Positions 8,038 to 11,762 of a stretch of DNA of 11,762 bases are shown here, one piece after another; position 1 is the stretch's first letter, and every line of letters begins with the position of its first letter. The position numbers and the translations under genes are program-made. The notes under the pieces were generated by a model that made no database searches, was not told where the DNA came from, and was given only the letters and a program-made list of their open reading frames with translations. Source of the stretch: Candidatus Zixiibacteriota bacterium (GTDB taxonomy: Bacteria > SM23-81 > DAOVCL01); the NCBI GenBank assembly GCA_030670005.1, contig DAOVCL010000045.1, positions 1-11,762 on the forward strand. The letters are read 5' to 3'.

Positions 8038-8319
8038 GTTAGATACAGCCACAAATATTTTATAATTTGTCATAGCTCATTACACTTTTAACTTCAATAA
8101 AATCATAAACTTAATGTTAAAAATCTTATTAAGTGTAGCCTTTTCCGACAGATCCATTTTCTCTACAATAAAGAGAAAAATTTATCATTGGTAACATTCA
8201 GTAATTTAAGCAGGTTATCTTAATTCGATTTTATTGTTGTTTTGGCATTGATTTTGCACTTGTAAGATGTAGACAATGAAAAATTCTCTTTTAATTTACG
8301 AATTTGAGGAGGCAAGACA
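8038..8319. other. AT-rich regulatory gap before PEP-CTERM gene 2
   Basis: The stretch from the end of gene 1 to gene 2 (337 bp including the terminator) has no real gene. It contains TTACACTTTTAACTTC (8080-8095), close to the 6961 motif. It also contains inverted TACACTT/AAGTGTA at 8081-8087 and 8131-8137, and the dyad ACTTAAT...ATTAAGT (8109-8115, 8128-8134). A hairpin-like TTTTCTCT...AGAGAAAA follows (8157-8164, 8172-8179), then the canonical sigma-54 site and a leader with a possible 15-codon reading frame. Confidence 0.55.
8243..8258 (+). promoter_or_regulatory. Sigma-54 -24/-12 promoter of PEP-CTERM gene 2
   Basis: TGGCATTGATTTTGCA matches the -24 (TGGCA) and -12 (TTGCA) elements. The GG and GC dinucleotides begin 12 bp apart, as the consensus requires. 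The predicted transcript start is near 8269, about 50 bp before the ATG. It is the natural target for PrsR, which carries the sigma-54-contacting GSFTGA loop. Confidence 0.85.
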
Positions 8320-8323
8320 ATGA
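8276..8323 (+). CDS. Possible 15-codon leader ORF overlapping PEP-CTERM gene 2 start
   Basis: An ATG at 8276 opens a 15-residue frame (MKNSLLIYEFEEARQ) whose TGA overlaps the ATG of the main gene as ATGA. Its start context, AGACAATGAAAAA (8271-8283), is an exact copy of the main gene's start context (8315-8327). It has no good ribosome-binding site and would begin only about 7 nt from the predicted transcript start. It may be a by-product of a small leader duplication and not a translated peptide. Confidence 0.25.
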   Translation: MKNSLLIYEFEEARQ

Positions 8324-9054
8324 AAAAGATGATTTTAACTCTGTTGATGGCCATAGGGTTGATCTCGTTGGGAGCAATATCTCTCCAGGCGACATCATTG
8401 TTTCTGGATACTTGGGGCATCAGCTATGGCCACTGGGATTTAGATGCCAAGGCTCTTGGACTTGACTATGTTAACTATTGTGTAGAGGATTATGTGGGAC
8501 CTAATGGTTATGTTGGCCCTGGATACGGTGGTGATGACTTTGATGTTGAGGCAGTTTACTACGGCCTTGATGATTCCTATGCCTATTTTGCTATCGTTAC
8601 CGGTTTTAGACCTGAGGGTTGGCGGGATTTACTCCCTGGTGATATAGCTATGGACTTTGATGGTGATGAGAAATTTGAATACGGAATTGACGTGGACAAC
8701 AACGGCAATTTGCGCTATGGGAATGTTTCTTGGGAAAATACCTCTACCCTATGGGGAGGAGTAGATCACTACGAATGGCGAGTGTCCACCAGTAATTCTT
8801 CCGTTGGCATTACCGATTTCCGCTATGGTGATTTCTCTGGTCGATATGCTATTGAAGCTAAAGTCAAGAGGGATCTACTCCCTAATGAGTTGGGTCAATA
8901 TCATATTTACTGGACTATGGAATGCGGGAACGATGTGGGGGACCTGTATGGCGTAGCTCCTGTTCCCGAGCCCAGCACTTTAATCCTAATGGGCTCTGGC
9001 CTTTTAGGATTGGGTTTTCTCAGAAGAGTTCGCAGATGGGGGAAGAAAGGATAA
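8320..9054 (+). CDS. Secreted PEP-CTERM sorting protein, paralogue 2
   Basis: A 244-residue paralogue of the product of 7233-7982, alignable end to end with a few short gaps. The signal peptide ends ISLQA. The body keeps EDYVGP, the run from DVEAVYYGLD to YAYFAIVTGF, LPGDIA, DFDGDEKFEYGIDVD, NLRYG, GRYAIEA and WTMECGND. The C-terminus is VPEPST, a hydrophobic helix and a basic RRVRRWGKKG end: a standard exosortase substrate. The two cysteines (NYC and MEC) are conserved between paralogues and could form a disulphide. The start has GAGGAGG at 8306-8312. Expression is expected from the canonical sigma-54 site 60-75 bp upstream under PrsR, and transcription ends at a strong palindrome. Likely an extracellular matrix or surface protein; the ligand is unknown. 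Confidence 0.9.
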   Translation: MKKMILTLLMAIGLISLGAISLQATSLFLDTWGISYGHWDLDAKALGLDYVNYCVEDYVGPNGYVGPGYGGDDFDVEAVYYGLDDSYAYFAIVTGFRPEGWRDLLPGDIAMDFDGDEKFEYGIDVDNNGNLRYGNVSWENTSTLWGGVDHYEWRVSTSNSSVGITDFRYGDFSGRYAIEAKVKRDLLPNELGQYHIYWTMECGNDVGDLYGVAPVPEPSTLILMGSGLLGLGFLRRVRRWGKKG

Positions 9055-9083
9055 GATCTGTTCATAACAGGTATTTGCCCATT

Positions 9084-9122
9084 AAAAGAGGGAAGAGATT
9101 TAAATCTCTTCCCTCTTTTTTT
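9084..9122 (+). terminator. Strong palindromic terminator after PEP-CTERM gene 2
   Basis: A perfect 36-bp palindrome at 9084-9119, centred on ATTTAAAT and built on GAGGGAAGAGA/TCTCTTCCCTC, ends in a run of seven T residues (9116-9122). The A tract on its left side could let it stop transcription from the other direction too, although no gene faces it here. Confidence 0.9.
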
Positions 9123-9249
9123 GACAATAGGGCATAGGCAAACCTCCTGTCCTGCCATACTCATCAGATCGTAATGCCTCTTTCAATGCCTGGAGTAGGG
9201 ATAGTTCTTGAGGTCTATCCATCCTTTTTCTTAGGCACTCCAAAAGCGA

Positions 9250-9275
9250 GGTGGCAGAACCCCGATTCTGCCACC
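9250..9275. repeat. Perfect extragenic inverted repeat (hairpin)
   Basis: Ten-base arms GGTGGCAGAA (9250-9259) and TTCTGCCACC (9266-9275) enclose the loop CCCCGA. No T run follows on the + strand, so it does not look like an intrinsic terminator. The GC-rich, perfectly paired form in an AT-rich gap suggests a dispersed extragenic palindrome or an RNA/DNA-binding structure. Confidence 0.65.
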
Positions 9276-9341
9276 GTCACCCCTTAGTATCCCAACATCT
9301 TTGGATATTTTAGGGAACAAAAAGACCTTTTTGAATAAAAG

Positions 9342-9357
9342 TGGCACATTTTTTGCT
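9342..9357 (+). promoter_or_regulatory. Sigma-54 -24/-12 promoter of the secreted-protein pair
   Basis: TGGCACATTTTTTGCT has perfect -24 (TGGCAC) and -12 (TTGCT) elements with correct spacing: GG at 9343 and GC at 9355. It lies about 145 bp before the ATG at 9502. The dyad CAAAAAG-AC-CTTTTTG sits 8 bp upstream of it. The target gene has no PEP-CTERM tail, so this would extend the PrsR or another sigma-54 regulon. Confidence 0.82.
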
Positions 9358-9501
9358 TTAATTACAATAGTCTATGGGCAAATTAAAAATTCCAACCTGA
9401 GAACAACAGAGGAAAAAAGTTTGCCTTGACAACATCTTAGAGATATGTTAATTTAAAAGCCAGTTCATATAGCAATTAACTTCAACTCAACGGGGAGATA
9501 T

Positions 9502-10029
9502 ATGTTTACCAATAGGCAACGGAGAATATGTCCTTCTTCCTTTGTTTCTATGGTTTTGTGCCCCCTTCTCCTTTTTACTCTCTTCTCTTCTGGATTTGCA
9601 AAACCCTCTAAAGTAGGCATTTCACCACACATTATAAGGCCTAACAGGCAGGTTCAGACTTTCGATTTCACTTTTTCCTTGGATGGAGGTTATCAGAATT
9701 CTTTTGAGATCTTGTGCCCCTCCTCCTGCGAGAAATTGATATTGGCAGGGTTTACTCTGGACAAAGAGCATTTTTGGCTAAAAAGGTCAGAAAAGCGCCC
9801 TCAAGAGGAAGGTTATGCCACCTGGAGTTATGACCCGCATCAAGGTTTGCTCACCGTGAGAATCGCCCCCGGGAAGTTACCCTCCCAGGGAGAGGCCAAA
9901 CTCTCCTTCTCAGCCCAGGGCCTTTCTGGTCAGGGCCCCTTCAGCTTTACCTTAAAGGCCTATGAGAAGGGAAAGGAAGATTCCTCTACCAAATTCACCG
10001 ATGAGGTCTTCAGAGGAGCTTCAGATTAA
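9502..10029 (+). CDS. Secreted single-domain protein sharing its domain with the next gene
   Basis: A 175-residue exported protein. It has a basic N-terminus (NRQRR), a hydrophobic core, and likely cleavage after SSGFA near residue 33. The mature part is one beta-rich domain starting KVGISPH (37-43) and ending TDEVFRGASD. The neighbouring gene's N-terminal region starts KVVISPH at the same residue numbers and ends TEKFSGAWD, so the two are likely paralogous domains. Two cysteines (CPSSC) could pair. There is no PEP-CTERM tail, lipobox or membrane anchor. The ATG follows GGGGAG at 9491-9496. The gene is led by a canonical sigma-54 promoter and is 6 bp from the next gene, so the two form an operon. 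I do not recognise the family; a small extracellular or periplasmic partner of the larger protein is plausible. Confidence 0.78.
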   Translation: MFTNRQRRICPSSFVSMVLCPLLLFTLFSSGFAKPSKVGISPHIIRPNRQVQTFDFTFSLDGGYQNSFEILCPSSCEKLILAGFTLDKEHFWLKRSEKRPQEEGYATWSYDPHQGLLTVRIAPGKLPSQGEAKLSFSAQGLSGQGPFSFTLKAYEKGKEDSSTKFTDEVFRGASD

Positions 10030-10035
10030 GGACTG

Positions 10036-11520
10036 ATGAGAGGGAAAGTTATTAAAAATATCTGCGGTATCCTTTTCAGCACCATAATTCTCTTCCCCCT
10101 TTCTGAGATAGAGGCGGCAAGCGACAGCCAAGCAGATACTGTTAAAGTTGTCATCTCCCCTCACAATGTTGTGGCCGGTTCTGCGCAAGATTTTACCTAT
10201 ACCTTCTACATAGTAGACACCTCACCCACTGCCAGTGCGGATAAGTTTGTCATCCACAACCCTTTTACTGATAAAGAGATAACCGTTGAGGAGATCCTCA
10301 TCGATGGGGTTTCACAATGGATTCAGAGGATAGCCACTGCTACTCATCCGGATTCAGGACACTGCTACTGGTACTATTACAGTTCATCAGGAAGCGATTC
10401 TCTGGTTATTCTTGCCCCGACCAGCGGTGTTCTGGACTCCCTGGTAGTCACCTTCTCTGAGGGCATCCCCACCACAACCAGCTCTTCCAATCATTTCACC
10501 TCTTATTATGACGATACAAACACAGGTCCCTATACCAAATGCACAGAGAAGTTCTCTGGAGCCTGGGATGTGGAGGTAATTCCCGGTGCGGCCCATCATT
10601 TCACGGTAGTCACCGAGCATAGTGGGGCAGAGACGGCCAACAGCTCCTTTAGCCTAACGGTCACCTGTTATGATGCTGAGGGCAATGTAAAGACCGATTA
10701 TACGGGGAATCACAGCATTACCTGGACATGGGATGCCACAACATCGCCAGCACCTCGCAGTGTATCGCCGACAAAGCCTGCCGATGGGGTTCAAGCCTTC
10801 TCCTCTGGATCAGTTACAGTAAGCGGTTTTAAGCTAACCAATGCCGGGGAGACCCCCTGGATAAAGGTTGATGCTGGTGGTGGTTTAGAGGGGACAAGTG
10901 CCCTTATAACGGTTAATGTGGGGACCTTGGATTATGTGCGGGTGGAGAATGGTCCCAATGGGACGGGCAATGAGGTTACCACTCACAGTATGACCACAGA
11001 AGAGACCTACACGGTATATGCGGCTGGATATGATGACTGCAGCAACTACAGGGAGGATGTGAGTGTGAGTTGGAGCTCTACCGGAACTCTGGCCCCGGCG
11101 GTTAGTGGCAGTGGCACCAGTGTGATATTTGATCCCACCTCTACTGGCAGTGGAACCATAGTAGCCGATCATGCCACTGCCACTGATGATGCCACCGGAA
11201 CTATCACCGTCAATCCTGGTGCGGCCCATCATTTCACGGTAGTCACCGAGCATAATGGAGTAGAGACAGCGAACAACTCCTTTGGCCTAATGGTAACCTG
11301 TTATGATGCTGAGGGCAATGTAAAGACTGATTATACGGGGAATCACAGCATCACCTGGACATGGAATGCTTCAACCTCCCCCTTACCTCGCAGCGTATCC
11401 CCCACAAAGCCTGCCGATGGGGTTCAAACCTTCTCCTCTGGAACAGTTACAGTAAGTGGCTTCAAGCTCACCAATGCTGGAGAGAGTCCCTGGATAAAGG
11501 CTGAAGCAGGCAGTGGCTAA
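10036..11520 (+). CDS. Secreted Ig-like repeat protein, interrupted by in-frame TAA
   Basis: Reads 494 residues to a TAA at 11518-11520. It has a signal peptide (about 1-27, ending EIEA) and an N-terminal domain at about 36-182 related to the product of the preceding gene (KVVISPH to TEKFSGAWD). 211-residue units follow: residues 184-394, then a second unit from 395 that is cut at the stop. Each unit holds two bacterial Ig-like beta domains. The first runs from AAHHFTVVTEH through HSITWTW to ITVNVG; the second from YVRVENGPNG through YREDVSVSWSSTG to ITVNPG. Such arrays are typical of surface adhesins or stalk proteins. The stop is at a codon that is TTA (Leu) in unit 1, and the same frame stays open afterwards, so the natural protein was almost certainly longer. 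AAGGA at 10028-10032 serves the ATG. Confidence 0.8.
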   Translation: MRGKVIKNICGILFSTIILFPLSEIEAASDSQADTVKVVISPHNVVAGSAQDFTYTFYIVDTSPTASADKFVIHNPFTDKEITVEEILIDGVSQWIQRIATATHPDSGHCYWYYYSSSGSDSLVILAPTSGVLDSLVVTFSEGIPTTTSSSNHFTSYYDDTNTGPYTKCTEKFSGAWDVEVIPGAAHHFTVVTEHSGAETANSSFSLTVTCYDAEGNVKTDYTGNHSITWTWDATTSPAPRSVSPTKPADGVQAFSSGSVTVSGFKLTNAGETPWIKVDAGGGLEGTSALITVNVGTLDYVRVENGPNGTGNEVTTHSMTTEETYTVYAAGYDDCSNYREDVSVSWSSTGTLAPAVSGSGTSVIFDPTSTGSGTIVADHATATDDATGTITVNPGAAHHFTVVTEHNGVETANNSFGLMVTCYDAEGNVKTDYTGNHSITWTWNASTSPLPRSVSPTKPADGVQTFSSGTVTVSGFKLTNAGESPWIKAEAGSG

Positions 11521-11762
11521 GAGGGGACAACTGCCCTTATAACGGTTAATGCGGGGGCTTTGAATTATGTGCGGGTAGAGGATGGTCCCAATGGAACGGG
11601 CAATGAGGTCACCACTCACAGCATGACCACAGAAGAGACCTACACCGTATATGCGGCTGGCTATGACAGTTGTAGCAACTACAGAGAGGATGTGAGTGTG
11701 AGTTGGAGCTCTACGGGAACTCTGGCCCCGGCGGTTAGTGGCAGTGGCACCAGTGTGATATT
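10585..11762 (+). repeat. Tandem 633-bp coding repeat, second copy incomplete at window edge
   Basis: Unit 1 spans 10585-11217. Unit 2 starts at 11218 and covers 545 bp before the window ends. Landmarks stay 633 bp apart throughout (GGTGCGGCCCATCATTTCAC at 10585 and 11218; TGTGATA at 11121 and 11754), so there are no net indels. The copies agree at roughly nine bases in ten by eye. The start and end of the compared stretch are nearly identical and the middle is more diverged. Confidence 0.95.
11521..11762 (+). pseudogene. Continuation of the Ig-like repeat frame after the TAA
   Basis: The reading frame of the upstream gene continues open for 80 codons to the window edge. It begins EGTTALITVNAG and passes YVRVEDGPNG to SWSSTGTLAP, matching unit 1 residue by residue with conservative changes. 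It has no start site of its own. Either the gene carries a single nonsense change (T to A at 11519), the stop is read through, or the base is an assembly or sequencing error. Confidence 0.75.

Larger units (their letters stand above)
9123..9501. other. Non-coding region before the secreted-protein pair
   Basis: This is most of the 447-bp gap between the genes ending at 9054 and starting at 9502. I find no supported gene. It contains a perfect hairpin (9250-9275), a small dyad CAAAAAG-AC-CTTTTTG (9318-9333) just upstream of the third sigma-54 site (9342-9357), and a leader of about 130 nt ending in GGGGAG before the ATG at 9502. The 9123-9240 stretch shows nothing I can name. Confidence 0.6.

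Noticed and set aside
9426..9454. Possible sigma-70 promoter (TTGACA, 17-bp spacer, TAATTT) before 9502
   Set aside because: The -35 is good but the -10 matches at only three of six positions. The sigma-54 site upstream is far stronger.
11518..11520. TAA read as a sense codon by an alternative genetic code
   Set aside because: TAA terminates several other genes in the window at sensible C-termini, including the PEP-CTERM proteins and prsK.
10585..11762. CRISPR-like or satellite repeat
   Set aside because: The 633-bp period is an exact multiple of three, is fully coding and encodes Ig-like domains. It is an internal protein repeat.

Overview
The window looks like part of the chromosome of a Gram-negative, surface-polysaccharide-producing bacterium that uses the exosortase/PEP-CTERM sorting system. 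The basis is a PrsK/PrsR two-component pair, two short secreted proteins with PEP-CTERM tails, an outer-membrane-type lipoprotein, and sigma-54 promoters in front of secreted-protein genes. I cannot place it in a phylum. Moderate GC, many intergenic hairpins and CCGTGG-type intergenic debris would fit a deltaproteobacterium-like or candidate-phylum assembly. Every supported gene lies on the + strand.

Region 1 (1-6257) is one tightly packed operon. It holds the tail of a fibronectin-type-III protein, a multi-pass membrane protein of unknown function, a TPR lipoprotein started by TTG, the sensor kinase PrsK, and the sigma-54-dependent response regulator PrsR. Junctions are a 3-bp gap, a TTGA overlap, an ATGA overlap and an 8-bp overlap, so translation is probably coupled throughout. 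No promoter for this operon is inside the window.

Region 2 (6258-7232) starts with a 160-bp spacer carrying relics of a CCACGGA/TCCGTGG repeat. A small protein with a degenerate GGDEF fold follows, then an AT-rich regulatory region.

Region 3 (7141-9119) contains two paralogous PEP-CTERM proteins. Each has its own terminator, a near-identical ribosome-binding region and an upstream sigma-54 site. The second site is canonical; the first is altered in the -12 element.

Region 4 (9120-11762) begins with a non-coding stretch holding a perfect hairpin and a third, canonical sigma-54 site. Two secreted proteins follow, separated by 6 bp. They share an N-terminal domain beginning around ISPH. The second continues into 211-residue tandem Ig-like repeats, encoded as 633-bp DNA repeats. 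It is interrupted by an in-frame TAA where the first repeat has TTA, and the frame stays open to the window end.

Working model (inference): PrsK senses an envelope or EPS-related cue and phosphorylates PrsR. PrsR, with sigma-54 RNA polymerase, turns on the PEP-CTERM genes downstream and probably also the two non-PEP-CTERM secreted proteins. The main points of interest are the apparent extension of the PrsR/sigma-54 regulon to a repeat adhesin-like pair, the degenerate GGDEF protein between regulator and targets, and the premature stop in the repeat protein.
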